DNA of 64,000 nt from Nocardia alba NBRC 108234 (lineage in GTDB: Bacteria > Actinomycetota > Actinomycetes > Mycobacteriales > Mycobacteriaceae). The notes beneath the pieces were generated by a model, which searched no databases, was not told where the DNA came from, and saw only the letters and a program-made list of their open reading frames with translations. Where the stretch lies: the NCBI RefSeq assembly GCF_001612665.1, contig NZ_BDAX01000030.1, positions 1 to 64,000 on the forward strand, read 5' to 3'. Below, piece after piece: positions 26,490-34,646 of the stretch. A program made the position numbers and the translations under genes. Within the stretch, counting starts at the first letter, position 1. The number at the start of each line of letters is the position of its first letter.

Positions 26490-27074
26490 TCAGGAACCGC
26501 GCAGAATCCGCTGCGCGGCCCGCTCGATGCGGTCGGCGATCTCGGAGTACGACTCGTAGCCCATGCCCGCCCGCACCAGCGCGCCCGCGTAGATCATCTC
26601 GAGCCATTCGATGACGTCGTTGTCGGCGTCGGGTCCGAGTGCGCGCGCGAGCCTGCTCCGGATCTCGATGCCGATGCGGGTGCGCAGATGCTCGACGTCC
26701 GGGTCCGAGCCGAGCAGCGCGCCGGTGACCGCGCCGGACAGTTCCTGTTCCTCGGCCACCAGTAGCGCGATGTTGCGCAGCTCGGCGAGTACCCGCACCG
26801 TCGGGTCGGGGTCCTCGCTCGCGGGCGAGCGCGAGGCCAGCAGGCGACGCCAGAAGATCTCGGCGACCAGGTGCTCCTTGGAGGAGAAGTAGGTGTACGC
26901 CGTCGCCGTGGCGACGCCCGCCTCCGCGGCGACCAGCCGAATCGTCATGCCGGAGAAGCCATCCCGCGTGAGCACCACCAGCGCGGCCCTGGTCAGTCGT
27001 TCGACGGTATCGGCCTGCTTACCGGTCAATCGACGCCTTGTTGCTTCGAGGCCGATGGAATCGCTTTCAGACAT
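26490..27074 (-). CDS. TetR regulator 1 (paralogue of 31305)
   Basis: 194 residues with N-terminal helix-turn-helix (GMTIRLVAAEAGVATATAYT, YFSSKEHLVAEIFWRRL). It is closely similar to the TetR at 31305, sharing GIEATRRRLT-like and KQADTV segments. The open frame runs to 27542, but ATG 27074 matches the paralogue's start. A palindrome, TTCGGACG-CA-TGTCTGAA, overlaps the start codon (27066-27083), which points to autorepression. It is last in the minus-strand set begun by the aldehyde dehydrogenase. Confidence 0.93.
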   Translation of the reverse strand: MSESDSIGLEATRRRLTGKQADTVERLTRAALVVLTRDGFSGMTIRLVAAEAGVATATAYTYFSSKEHLVAEIFWRRLLASRSPASEDPDPTVRVLAELRNIALLVAEEQELSGAVTGALLGSDPDVEHLRTRIGIEIRSRLARALGPDADNDVIEWLEMIYAGALVRAGMGYESYSEIADRIERAAQRILRGS

Positions 27075-27083
27075 GCGTCCGAA
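27066..27083 (-). promoter_or_regulatory. TetR operator, site 1 (overlaps tetR1 start)
   Basis: Minus strand TTCGGACG-CA-TGTCTGAA: two 8-nt half-sites with a 2-nt centre, the same layout as sites 2, 3 and 5. It covers the ATG of the tetR1 gene. Confidence 0.6.
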
Positions 27084-27136
27084 TGTTACCCGGCAGTTCC
27101 GGCGCCTCGGTGAACCGCACCGGGCGGACCGGCCGT

Positions 27137-27625
27137 TCAGCCGCCGGTGCGGGAGAGGATCACCACGGGGATCTCCCGCTCGGTCCACGACTGGTAGGCA
27201 TCGAAATCGGCGTAGAGCTCGGTCAGCAGCGGCCACAGCCGGTGCCGATCTTCGGCGTCGGCGACGCGGGCCACAACCGGGTAGTGCTCGGCGCGGATCC
27301 GGACGTGCGCGTGCGGATCCGCGAGCAGATTCAGATACCACTGCGGGTGATTCGCCAGGCCGCCCTGCGAGCCGACGATGACGAGATCCTGGCCGTCGAC
27401 GAGGTAGAGCAGCGGCGCCGCGAAGATCTTGCCGGACTTGCGACCTCGATGTTCGAGCAGCAGGGTCGGCACCGGGCTGCGGAACCCGGCGCCGATTCGC
27501 CAGGTTCCGCCGACGCGCCCGTTGGTGCGGCGATAGATCCACGCCTGCGCGCGCGACCCGTATCGAATGATCCGCGTCGTCATCGGCGCGTTCAGCCCTT
27601 TCGGCTGATTCTTCGGCATACCCAT
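27137..27625 (-). CDS. Nitroreductase family deazaflavin (F420)-dependent oxidoreductase
   Basis: About 162 residues of the Ddn-like family: RVGGTWRIGAGFRSPVPTLL, then the conserved HRGRKSGKIFAAPLLYLVDG strand and HPQWYLNLLADPHAHVRI, where WYLNLLADP is the F420-binding loop. It would use F420H2 to reduce an enone, quinone or nitro group. ATG 27625 is preferred over GTG 27634; neither has a clear ribosome-binding site. It lies 45 nt after the CMD-like gene and 62 nt before tetR1, within the same minus-strand unit. In this setting steroid or polyketide double bonds are plausible substrates (inference). Confidence 0.87.
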   Translation of the reverse strand: MGMPKNQPKGLNAPMTTRIIRYGSRAQAWIYRRTNGRVGGTWRIGAGFRSPVPTLLLEHRGRKSGKIFAAPLLYLVDGQDLVIVGSQGGLANHPQWYLNLLADPHAHVRIRAEHYPVVARVADAEDRHRLWPLLTELYADFDAYQSWTEREIPVVILSRTGG

Positions 27626-27670
27626 CGATCGCACGCTACAGCGATCGCGGACCGACGGGTCGGTTGTGCG

Positions 27671-28051
27671 TCATTTCTTGCGACGCTCCTGCGCGATCAC
27701 CTTGCCGACGGTGCCGTCGAGCGAGGTCCCCGCCGGCCAGCCGACGTAGTGGCACAGGAACAGCGCGATCTCGCGCAACTGTTCCTCGGACAGCTCGCCG
27801 TTGCGCAACGCGGCGCCGATCTGGATCTCGGCGACGTCGAAATTGCCCTGCGCGGTGAGCGCCCCGAGCAGCAGCAGGCGCCGTTCGCGCAGGGTCAACG
27901 CGGGCCGCGACCAGATGTCGGCGAACAGATGGTCGGCGGTGACGGCGAAATGCTCGCCGGGACCGTCGGCGAATTCCCAGCCGTAGACCTCGCTCATCTT
28001 GGCCAGGCCACGTCGGCGGACGTCGGCGGGAGTTTCTCCCTCGGTGGTCAT
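27671..28051 (-). CDS. Carboxymuconolactone decarboxylase family protein
   Basis: 126 residues of the CMD/AhpD superfamily: ALTLRERRLLLLGALTAQGN, LRNGELSEEQLREIALFLCH and YVGWPAG. The CxxC of AhpD is absent, so a thiol-peroxidase partner role is unlikely. The start overlaps the upstream dehydrogenase stop (ATGA). From memory this gene corresponds to Rv0771 of M. tuberculosis, which has the same neighbours. The reaction is unknown; lactone or beta-keto-acid chemistry is possible. Confidence 0.88.
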   Translation of the reverse strand: MTTEGETPADVRRRGLAKMSEVYGWEFADGPGEHFAVTADHLFADIWSRPALTLRERRLLLLGALTAQGNFDVAEIQIGAALRNGELSEEQLREIALFLCHYVGWPAGTSLDGTVGKVIAQERRKK

Positions 28052-28935
28052 GGTGTCTCCTTGTCGAGCGCAGGGTGGGCGACGCCGAGTCCCTCGGCCA
28101 GTCGCGCGACGGCGAGTTGTGCCAGTGGGAGGTCGACGTCGAGTCGGTCACCGAGTTCGAGCGCGAGGGACAGGTCCTTCTCGCCGAGATCGCGCACGTG
28201 ACCGAGGATGGAGAACCAGAAGTCGTCCGGCTCGATCGGTGCGGTGGTGTCGCGCAGCATGATCGCGCCAGGGCCGCCGGTCACCGCGTCGGAATGCCGG
28301 ACCACCTTGCCGAGCGCGGTGAGACTGATCCCGGCGGCTTCGGCGAGCCGTTGCCCCTCGGTGGCCGCGGTGAACGAGATGAAGTGAAGTAGGTTGCGCG
28401 CCAACTTCATTCGTGTCCCCGCGCCGACGGGGCCCGCGTGCACGATGAGGTCGGCGAAGCAACCGAACGGCGCCCTGATCAGGTCCACCGCGGCGGCGCT
28501 GCCGCCGAGCATCACCGCCAGCCTGCCCTGGGTGGCGCCGGGCGCACCGCCGCTGACGGGCGCGTCGACGAACTCGACCCCGTGCTCCGCGCAGCGGGCG
28601 GCCAACTCCTGCGCCGTCCGGTCGCTGATGGTGGAGTGCACCGCGACGACCGTGCCGGGTGCCGCGGTACGGAGAATCCCCGCCGGTCCGGTCAGCACCT
28701 CGGTCACCTGCGCATCGTCGATGACGGTGATACAGATGATCCGCGCGTGTGTGGCGACCTGCGCCGGATCGGTGACCGACCGCGCGCCCGCCGCGACGAA
28801 CGGTTCGGTGACCTCGGCGCGAACATCACAGACCGTCAGCCCGCCCGGCCATTCCAGCAGCCGTCGCGCGATCGGCGCGCCCATATTGCCGAGGCCGATG
28901 AAACCGACCGGGGCACTGGTGGATTCGGTGGTCAT
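28048..28935 (-). CDS. NAD(P)-dependent 3-hydroxyisobutyrate dehydrogenase-like oxidoreductase
   Basis: 295 residues of the beta-hydroxyacid dehydrogenase family. The N-terminal Rossmann motif is VGFIGLGNMGAPIARRLLEW; substrate loop VDAPVSGGAPGATQG; catalytic lysine in GAGTRMKLARNLLHF (about 174). The start overlaps the SDR stop (ATGA). It would oxidise a 3-hydroxy acid or reduce the semialdehyde. It lies between the SDR and the CMD-like protein, as its counterpart Rv0770 does in M. tuberculosis. Confidence 0.92.
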   Translation of the reverse strand: MTTESTSAPVGFIGLGNMGAPIARRLLEWPGGLTVCDVRAEVTEPFVAAGARSVTDPAQVATHARIICITVIDDAQVTEVLTGPAGILRTAAPGTVVAVHSTISDRTAQELAARCAEHGVEFVDAPVSGGAPGATQGRLAVMLGGSAAAVDLIRAPFGCFADLIVHAGPVGAGTRMKLARNLLHFISFTAATEGQRLAEAAGISLTALGKVVRHSDAVTGGPGAIMLRDTTAPIEPDDFWFSILGHVRDLGEKDLSLALELGDRLDVDLPLAQLAVARLAEGLGVAHPALDKETP

Positions 28936-29681
28936 CGGATGATCTGTCCGCCGTCGACATTGAGAATCTGGCCGGTGACCCAGCCCGCGTCGTCGGAGAG
29001 CAGGTACAGGCAGGCGCCCACCAGGTCCTGCGGGGTGCCCATGCGCTTGATCGGGATGCGCTTGACCATGTCCTTGACCATATTGCCCGGCGTGACGGTC
29101 TGGGTGGCTTCGGTGTCGATCGGGCCGGGCGCGATGGCGTTCACCCGGATCTGCGAGCCGCCGAGCTCGGTGGCGAGCTGCTGGGTGAGGCCGTTGATGC
29201 CGACCTTGGCCAGCCCGTAGAAGCCCGAGTACAGCCAGGCGGCGGTGGAGGACTGGTTGACGATCGAGCCGCCGCCCGCCGCGATCATCGGCTGCCAGAC
29301 CGCGCGCGTCACATTGAGCGCGCCGTCGAAGTTCACGCTCATGAACTTCTTGTAGTAATCCCACGGCACGGTGAGCAGCAGATCGAGCTTCATCTCCCCG
29401 TAGATGGCCGCATTGTTGACCAGATGGTTGATCGCGCCGAACTCGGCGACGGTGAATTCCGCCAGCGCGGCGGCGGATTCGGGATCGGAGACATCGACGC
29501 GACGGAACGCCGCCGACCCGCCGTCGGCGACGATCTGCTTGGCCACCTCCTCGCCGCGCTCGACATTGAGATCGGCGACAACGACATTGGCGCCCTCGGC
29601 GGCGAGCGCGGCGGCGTAGACCGCGCCGATGCCCTGCGCCGCGCCGGTGACGATCGCGGTGCGACCGGTGAAACGTGCCAT
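28932..29681 (-). CDS. SDR family oxidoreductase (Rv0769-like)
   Basis: 249 residues, classical SDR: cofactor loop TGAAQGIGAVY, acidic VVVADLN (Asp after strand 2, so NAD(H) preferred), NNAA, catalytic Ser in NQSSTAAW, Tyr/Lys in YGLAK, and GPIDTEA. It is the second gene of the aldA-like operon, 36 nt after the aldehyde dehydrogenase and coupled to the next gene by ATGA. Probable role: oxidation of a hydroxyl on the pathway substrate (inference). Confidence 0.93.
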   Translation of the reverse strand: MARFTGRTAIVTGAAQGIGAVYAAALAAEGANVVVADLNVERGEEVAKQIVADGGSAAFRRVDVSDPESAAALAEFTVAEFGAINHLVNNAAIYGEMKLDLLLTVPWDYYKKFMSVNFDGALNVTRAVWQPMIAAGGGSIVNQSSTAAWLYSGFYGLAKVGINGLTQQLATELGGSQIRVNAIAPGPIDTEATQTVTPGNMVKDMVKRIPIKRMGTPQDLVGACLYLLSDDAGWVTGQILNVDGGQIIR

Positions 29682-29717
29682 GATTTTCAGCTCCTGAGTG
29701 TGGATGATGTGGTGAGG

Positions 29718-31187
29718 TCAGGCGGGAGTGGCGATCACCTTGGTCTCGAGGTATTCCTCGAAACCGGCCACGCCCATCTCACGGCCGAGGCCGGATTGCT
29801 TGTAGCCGCCGAACGGCACGTCGGGGTGGTACCAGAGCCCGCCGTTGACGCTCAGCGACCCGGTTCGCACCCCCGAGACCACGCGCTCGATCCGGTCCGG
29901 ATCGCTGCCCCAGACCGAGCCCGACAGACCGTAGGGCGATTCGTTGGCGAGCCGGATCGCGTCGTCGTCGCCGTCGTGGGCGATCACGACGAGCACCGGA
30001 CCGAAGATCTCCTCCTGCGCGACGGTCGCGGAGTTGTCGAGCCCACTGATGAGCGTCGGTTCGATGTAGTACCCCCGCTCTGCGTCCGCGGGCCTGCCGC
30101 CGCCGACTTCGATGCTCCCGCCTTCGGCACGCGCGAGCTCGAGGTAGCGCTCCACTCGTGCCCGCTGGCGCTCGGAAATCAGTGGCCCACACACGGTTCC
30201 GGGTTTGGTGGGGTCACCGGCCCTGAGCCCGCGCAGCGCGCCCGCGGCCGCGCTGACCGCCGCGTCGTAGGACTGGCGCGGCACGAGCAGTCGGGTGGTG
30301 AGTGCGCAGCCCTGGCCGGCGTGCACGGCGACCGTGAACGCGGTGTAGCTGGCCGCTGCCGCGATATCGGCGTCGTCGAGCACGATGGCGGCGGATTTGC
30401 CGCCCAGCTCGAGGAAGGTGCGCTTGAGTGTCGCCGACGCGCCGACCATGATCGAGCGACCCGTCTGGGTCGAGCCGGTGAAGGTGATCATGTCGACCCG
30501 CGGATCGTGGACCAACTGGGCGCCGAGCCCGTGATCGGACGAGGTGACGATATTGATCACGCCCGCCGGGATATCGGTGTGCTCGGTGATGAGCGCGCCG
30601 AGCACGGCCGCACACCACGGTGTGTCCGGGGCGGGCTTGAGCACCAGGGTGTTGCCCGCGGCCAGCGCGGGCCCGATCTTGGCCAGGTTGATCTGGTGCG
30701 GGAAGTTCCACGGCGTGATAGCCCCGACGACGCCGACGGCCTCACGGCGCAGGACCCGGTGGCTGGTGATCCCCATCTGTTCCCTGGCGCCGAGGTCGGT
30801 TTCCCAGCGGTAGTTCTCGGCCAGGTCGGCGGAGTAGGACAGATCCGCGATCGGCCCCTCCAGTTGCGGTCCGCTGGTCAGCATGACCGGTGCGCCGACC
30901 TCGGCGATCGTGATCGCCCGCAACTCCTCGATGTTCTCGACGAGCACGTCACGCAATTGCCGCAGGCAGCGCGCGCGCAATGCCGGATCGCGCGACCACT
31001 GCGTTTCGTCGAAGGCGGTGCGCGCCGCGGCGATGGCCGCCTCCATATCGGCGCCCGAGGCGTCGGCGGCGTATCCGAGCACCTCCTCGGTGGCGGGATT
31101 GATTGTCGCGAAGACACCGGAACCACCCGGGATCAACTTTCCGCCGATCAACAGTGGTGTGCCTTCGGCGGGGACGAGGCCGTTCAT
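29718..31187 (-). CDS. NAD-dependent aldehyde dehydrogenase (Rv0768/AldA-like)
   Basis: 489 residues with ALDH motifs: TPWNFP, then the Rossmann/glycine region FTGSTQTG, catalytic Glu in LELGGKSA and Cys in GQGCALTTR (about residue 295), EEIFGPVL and the C-terminal PFGGYKQSGLGREMG. It oxidises an aldehyde to an acid. ATG 31187 (GGAG 7 nt upstream) is chosen over the longer frame to 31259. It is first in the operon, and an operator site at 31207-31224 lies 19 nt before the start. In a P450 locus it may oxidise the aldehyde made by repeated side-chain hydroxylation (inference). Confidence 0.93.
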   Translation of the reverse strand: MNGLVPAEGTPLLIGGKLIPGGSGVFATINPATEEVLGYAADASGADMEAAIAAARTAFDETQWSRDPALRARCLRQLRDVLVENIEELRAITIAEVGAPVMLTSGPQLEGPIADLSYSADLAENYRWETDLGAREQMGITSHRVLRREAVGVVGAITPWNFPHQINLAKIGPALAAGNTLVLKPAPDTPWCAAVLGALITEHTDIPAGVINIVTSSDHGLGAQLVHDPRVDMITFTGSTQTGRSIMVGASATLKRTFLELGGKSAAIVLDDADIAAAASYTAFTVAVHAGQGCALTTRLLVPRQSYDAAVSAAAGALRGLRAGDPTKPGTVCGPLISERQRARVERYLELARAEGGSIEVGGGRPADAERGYYIEPTLISGLDNSATVAQEEIFGPVLVVIAHDGDDDAIRLANESPYGLSGSVWGSDPDRIERVVSGVRTGSLSVNGGLWYHPDVPFGGYKQSGLGREMGVAGFEEYLETKVIATPA

Positions 31188-31206
31188 AGGGAGGCTCCGA
31201 TACGTG

Positions 31207-31224
31207 TCTGGACAGGTGTACGGA
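31207..31224. promoter_or_regulatory. TetR operator, site 2 (aldA-like promoter)
   Basis: TCTGGACA-GG-TGTACGGA, an 8-2-8 dyad with two mismatches, 19 nt upstream of the aldehyde dehydrogenase start. It is embedded in CGTGTCTGGACAG, which matches the right arm at the cyp51 promoter. Confidence 0.6.
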
Positions 31225-31295
31225 ATATAGTTCGGTAACTCGACAAGACGCAAGACCATACATGCCTTTTACCTGTACACCCGCCTGTAGTAGTA

Positions 31296-31313
31296 TCCGG
31301 ACACATGTCCGAA
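31296..31313. promoter_or_regulatory. TetR operator, site 3 (overlaps tetR2 start)
   Basis: TCCGGACA-CA-TGTCCGAA, an 8-2-8 dyad with one mismatch, covering the ATG of the TetR gene at 31305. With site 2 it flanks the shared aldA/tetR2 intergenic region. Confidence 0.65.
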
Positions 31314-31898
31314 ACCGCGCCTACCGGCATCGAAGCAACTCGCCGACGCCTGACCGAAAAACAGGCCGATACCGTGGACCGCCTGACCGTCGCCGCGGTC
31401 GAGGTCCTGTCCCGCGAGGGCTACTCCGGGACAACGATCCGGCTCGTCGCCGCGTCGGCAGGCGTCGGCACCGCCACCGCGTACACCTATTTCTCCTCCA
31501 AGGAGCACCTGATCTCCGAGGTGTTCTGGCGGCGACTGGTCGCCATGCCCCCGCTCGAGGGGGGCGAGGACGACGCGACCACCCGCGTGGTCGCCGTCCT
31601 GCGACAGGTCTCGATGCTGGTGGCCGACGAACCCGCGCTGGCCGGGGCGGTCAGCAGCGCACTCCTGGGCGACGATCCCGACGTGCACCACCTGCGGGTA
31701 CGCATCGGCATGGAGATCCGCCACCGACTGAACCAGGCGCTGCGCGCGAAGGATCCCGAACGCCTGGCCGCGCTCGAGTTGCTGTACTCGGGCGCGCTGC
31801 TGCAAGGCGGCATGGGCCTGCTGTCGTACGAGCAGGTCGCCGACCTGCTCGAGATGTGCGCGCGCCGACTGATGGTCGAGCACGCCGACGACGACTGA
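31305..31898 (+). CDS. TetR regulator 2 (Rv0767c-like)
   Basis: 197 residues. The helix-turn-helix region reads GTTIRLVAASAGVGTATAYT and YFSSKEHLISEVFWRRL, nearly the same as TetR 1 at 26490, so both probably bind similar DNA. The C-terminal half carries the ligand pocket (GMEIRHRLNQAL, ALELLYSGALLQGGMG). An operator overlaps its own start. It is divergent from the aldehyde dehydrogenase operon and 116 bp upstream of cyp51, the position held by Rv0767c in M. tuberculosis as I recall it. Confidence 0.93.
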   Translation: MSETAPTGIEATRRRLTEKQADTVDRLTVAAVEVLSREGYSGTTIRLVAASAGVGTATAYTYFSSKEHLISEVFWRRLVAMPPLEGGEDDATTRVVAVLRQVSMLVADEPALAGAVSSALLGDDPDVHHLRVRIGMEIRHRLNQALRAKDPERLAALELLYSGALLQGGMGLLSYEQVADLLEMCARRLMVEHADDD

Positions 31899-31957
31899 CC
31901 CACTCGACGACCGGATTCGCCGCCGTTCGAGCCTTGTCGCGGGCCGACGACCGTAGT

Positions 31958-31994
31958 ACTGTCCAGACACATGTCCACCAAGTGTCTGGACAGT
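31958..31994. promoter_or_regulatory. TetR operator, site 4 (cyp51 promoter)
   Basis: A perfect 13-bp inverted repeat, ACTGTCCAGACAC and GTGTCTGGACAGT, with an 11-nt spacer, 20 nt upstream of the cyp51 start. It contains GTCCAGACACATGTCCA, identical over 17 nt to the site before the CYP123-like gene. Confidence 0.75.
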
Positions 31995-32014
31995 ATTCCG
32001 GGAAGGATGTTCCA

Positions 32015-33367
32015 ATGACGCTGGTCAAACCGCAGCGCGTATCCGGAGGCGAAGAGGAACACGGGCACCTCGCCGAGTTCCGCACCGACCCGATCGCGCT
32101 GATGCGGCGGGTACGCGCCGAGTGCGGCGATGTCGGGGCCTTCGAACTCGCGGGACGCGATGTCGTCCTGCTGTCCGGCGCCGAAGCCAACGAATTCTTC
32201 TTCCGCGCCGGCGACGACGATCTCGATCAAGCCGCCGCCTACCCGTTCATGAAGCCCATCTTCGGCGAGGGCGTCGTCTTCGACGCGCCCCCGGAACGCC
32301 GCAAGGAGATGCTGCACAACTCGGCACTGCGCGCGGACCATATGCGCGGGCACGCGGGCACCATCGCCCGCGAGGTGGACCAGATGGTCGCCCAGTGGGA
32401 CGACGAGGGCGAGATCGACCTGCTCGAGTTCTTCGCCGAGCTGACCATCTACACCTCCTCGTCCTGTCTGATCGGCGTGAAGTTCCGCAATCAGCTCGAT
32501 GGACGCTTCGCGCACCTCTACCACGAGCTCGAGCAGGGCACCGACGCCCTGGCCTACGTCGATCCGTACGCGCCGATCGAGAGTTTCACCCGGCGCGACG
32601 CGGCGCGCGTAGCGCTGGTCGAGCTGGTCCAGGCGATCATGGATCAGCGCGAGGCGAATCCGCCCACCGGCAAAGACGACCGCGACATGCTCGATGTGCT
32701 CATCTCGGTGAAGGACGAGAACGGGGAACTACGGTTCTCGGCCAGCGAGATCACCGGCATCTTCATCTCGATGATGTTCGCGGGCCACCACACCACCTCG
32801 GGCACCGCGGCCTGGACGATCATCGAGCTGCTGCGCCACCCCGAGACGTTGGCCGGTGTCGTCACCGAACTCGACGAGCTCTACGCCGACGGCGCCGACG
32901 TGAGTCATCACGCGCTGCGCCAGATCCCGAATCTGGAGGCCGCGCTCAAGGAGTCGTTGCGGTTGCATCCGCCGCTCATCGTGCTCATGCGCGTGGCGCG
33001 CGCGGAGTTCGAGGTGTGCGGACATCAGATCGCGCCGGGCGACATGGTCGCGGCCACGCCCGCCATCTCCAACCGGATTCCGGAGGATTTCCCCGACCCG
33101 GACGCCTTCGATCCCGCTCGCTACCTCGATCCGCGCCAGGAAGACATCGTCAACCGCTGGACCTGGATTCCGTTCGGCGCGGGCAAGCATCGCTGCGTCG
33201 GCGCCCCGTTCGCGCTCATGCAGCTCAAGGCGATCTTCTCGATTCTGCTGCGGGACTGGGAGTTCGAACTCGCCCAGCCCTCGGACACCTACCGCAACGA
33301 CCATTCCAAGATGGTGGTTCAGCTCGAGCAACCCTGCCGCGTGCGATACCGGCGCAGGCAGCGCTGA
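32015..33367 (+). CDS. cyp51: Sterol 14-alpha-demethylase, CYP51 family P450
   Basis: 450 residues. The sequence follows mycobacterial CYP51 along its length: VSGGEEEHGHLAEFRTDPIA, GDDDLDQAAAYPFMKPIFGE (CYP51 signature region), I-helix FAGHHTTSGTA, ExxR in ALKESLRLHPP and the heme loop PFGAGKHRCVGA with Cys about 394. The family removes the 14-alpha methyl group of lanosterol-like sterols in three NADPH/O2-dependent steps and needs a ferredoxin such as the one at 49341. ATG 32015 has GGAAGGA 7 nt upstream; the frame's extension to 31262 is antisense to nothing and was discarded. It is first in a plus-strand unit and controlled by site 4. Confidence 0.95.
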   Translation: MTLVKPQRVSGGEEEHGHLAEFRTDPIALMRRVRAECGDVGAFELAGRDVVLLSGAEANEFFFRAGDDDLDQAAAYPFMKPIFGEGVVFDAPPERRKEMLHNSALRADHMRGHAGTIAREVDQMVAQWDDEGEIDLLEFFAELTIYTSSSCLIGVKFRNQLDGRFAHLYHELEQGTDALAYVDPYAPIESFTRRDAARVALVELVQAIMDQREANPPTGKDDRDMLDVLISVKDENGELRFSASEITGIFISMMFAGHHTTSGTAAWTIIELLRHPETLAGVVTELDELYADGADVSHHALRQIPNLEAALKESLRLHPPLIVLMRVARAEFEVCGHQIAPGDMVAATPAISNRIPEDFPDPDAFDPARYLDPRQEDIVNRWTWIPFGAGKHRCVGAPFALMQLKAIFSILLRDWEFELAQPSDTYRNDHSKMVVQLEQPCRVRYRRRQR

Positions 33368-33386
33368 GCGCGGGCGGAGGAACACT

Positions 33387-34646
33387 GTGACAGCGTCGTC
33401 CATCCCCAGCGGATTCGATTTCACCGATCCGGCACTGTGGGAAACGCGTAACCCCATCCAGGAATTCGCCGAACTGCGCCGCACCGCACCGGTCTGGTGG
33501 AACGCCCAGACCGACGCGCAGTCGGGCGGATTCCGCGACGGCGGCTACTGGGTGATCTCCAAGCACGAGGACATCAAGGAGATCTCGCGCAATCCCGAAC
33601 TGTTCTCCTCCCAGCGCAAGGGTTCGGTTATCCGGCTGCCCGGCGAGGTGACGCCCGAGCAGATCGAGCTCACCGGCGCCCTGTTGCTGAACATGGATCC
33701 GCCCAAGCACACCAAGATCCGCCGGATCATCTCCAAGGGTTTCACGCCGCGCGCGGTCGAGGGGTTGCGCGCGGCGCTGGCCGAACGGGCGGCGGCGATC
33801 GTGCGCGCGGCACGGGCGGCGGGCGGCGGTGATTTCGTCGAACAGGTGGCGTGCGAGCTTCCGCTGCAGGCCATCGCCGAATTGGTCGGTGTCCCCCAGC
33901 AGGACCGCCGCAAGCTGTTCGACTGGTCGAATCAGATGCTCAACTACGACGATCCCGAATACAGCGACGCGACCACGACCGACGTCGCGGCGACCGCGGC
34001 CATGGAGATCCTCGGCTACTCCTGGAACATGGCCGAACAGCGGCGCGCCGAACCGGCCGACGACATCGTCAGCGCCCTGGTGCAGGCCGATCTCGACGGG
34101 GAGTCGCTGGGCTCGGACGAGTTCGGGTTCTTCGTGATCCTGCTGGCGGTGGCGGGCAACGAGACCACCCGCAACGCCATCACCCACGGCATGAAGGCGT
34201 TCATCGACAACCCGGATCAGTGGGAGCTCTACAAGCGGCAACGCCCACGCACCGCGACCGACGAGATCGTGCGGTGGGCCACCCCGGTCACGGTCTTCCA
34301 GCGCACCGCGACCGCCGACACCGAGCTCGGCGGGCAGCGCATCCGCGCCGGGGACCGCGTCGGATTGTTCTACAGCTCGGCCAATTTCGACGAGGACGCG
34401 TTCGAACGCCCCTTCAGCTTCGATATCCTGCGCGACCCCAATCCGCATCTGGCCTTCGGCGGCACCGGCACGCACTTCTGCGTCGGCGCCAATCTGGCCC
34501 GGCTCGAGATCGATCTGATCTTCAACGCCATCGCCGACGTGATGCCCGATCTGTCCCAGATTTCGGAGCCGCAGCGGCTACGGTCTGGGTGGATCAACGG
34601 CATCAAGCACTGGCAGGTCAGCTACGGGCCAGGAGAAGGGGACTGA
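33387..34646 (+). CDS. CYP125-like cytochrome P450 (steroid side-chain type)
   Basis: 419 residues closely resembling CYP125: GFDFTDPALWETRNPIQEFA, APVWWNAQ, FGGTGTHFCVGANLAR (heme Cys about 363), I-helix LAVAGNETTRN, and the C-terminal LRSGWINGIKHWQVSYG found in CYP125. The N-terminal extension of CYP125 is shorter here. CYP125 oxidises the terminal side-chain carbon of cholesterol to the acid. The GTG start has GGAGG upstream, 19 nt after cyp51. Its stop overlaps the next start (TGATG), so the glycosyltransferase is translated from the same mRNA. Confidence 0.93.
   Translation: MTASSIPSGFDFTDPALWETRNPIQEFAELRRTAPVWWNAQTDAQSGGFRDGGYWVISKHEDIKEISRNPELFSSQRKGSVIRLPGEVTPEQIELTGALLLNMDPPKHTKIRRIISKGFTPRAVEGLRAALAERAAAIVRAARAAGGGDFVEQVACELPLQAIAELVGVPQQDRRKLFDWSNQMLNYDDPEYSDATTTDVAATAAMEILGYSWNMAEQRRAEPADDIVSALVQADLDGESLGSDEFGFFVILLAVAGNETTRNAITHGMKAFIDNPDQWELYKRQRPRTATDEIVRWATPVTVFQRTATADTELGGQRIRAGDRVGLFYSSANFDEDAFERPFSFDILRDPNPHLAFGGTGTHFCVGANLARLEIDLIFNAIADVMPDLSQISEPQRLRSGWINGIKHWQVSYGPGEGD

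Noticed and set aside
29424..31238. 604-codon open frame on the plus strand
   Set aside because: It lies antisense to the SDR and aldehyde dehydrogenase and ends at the divergent promoter; no recognisable protein.
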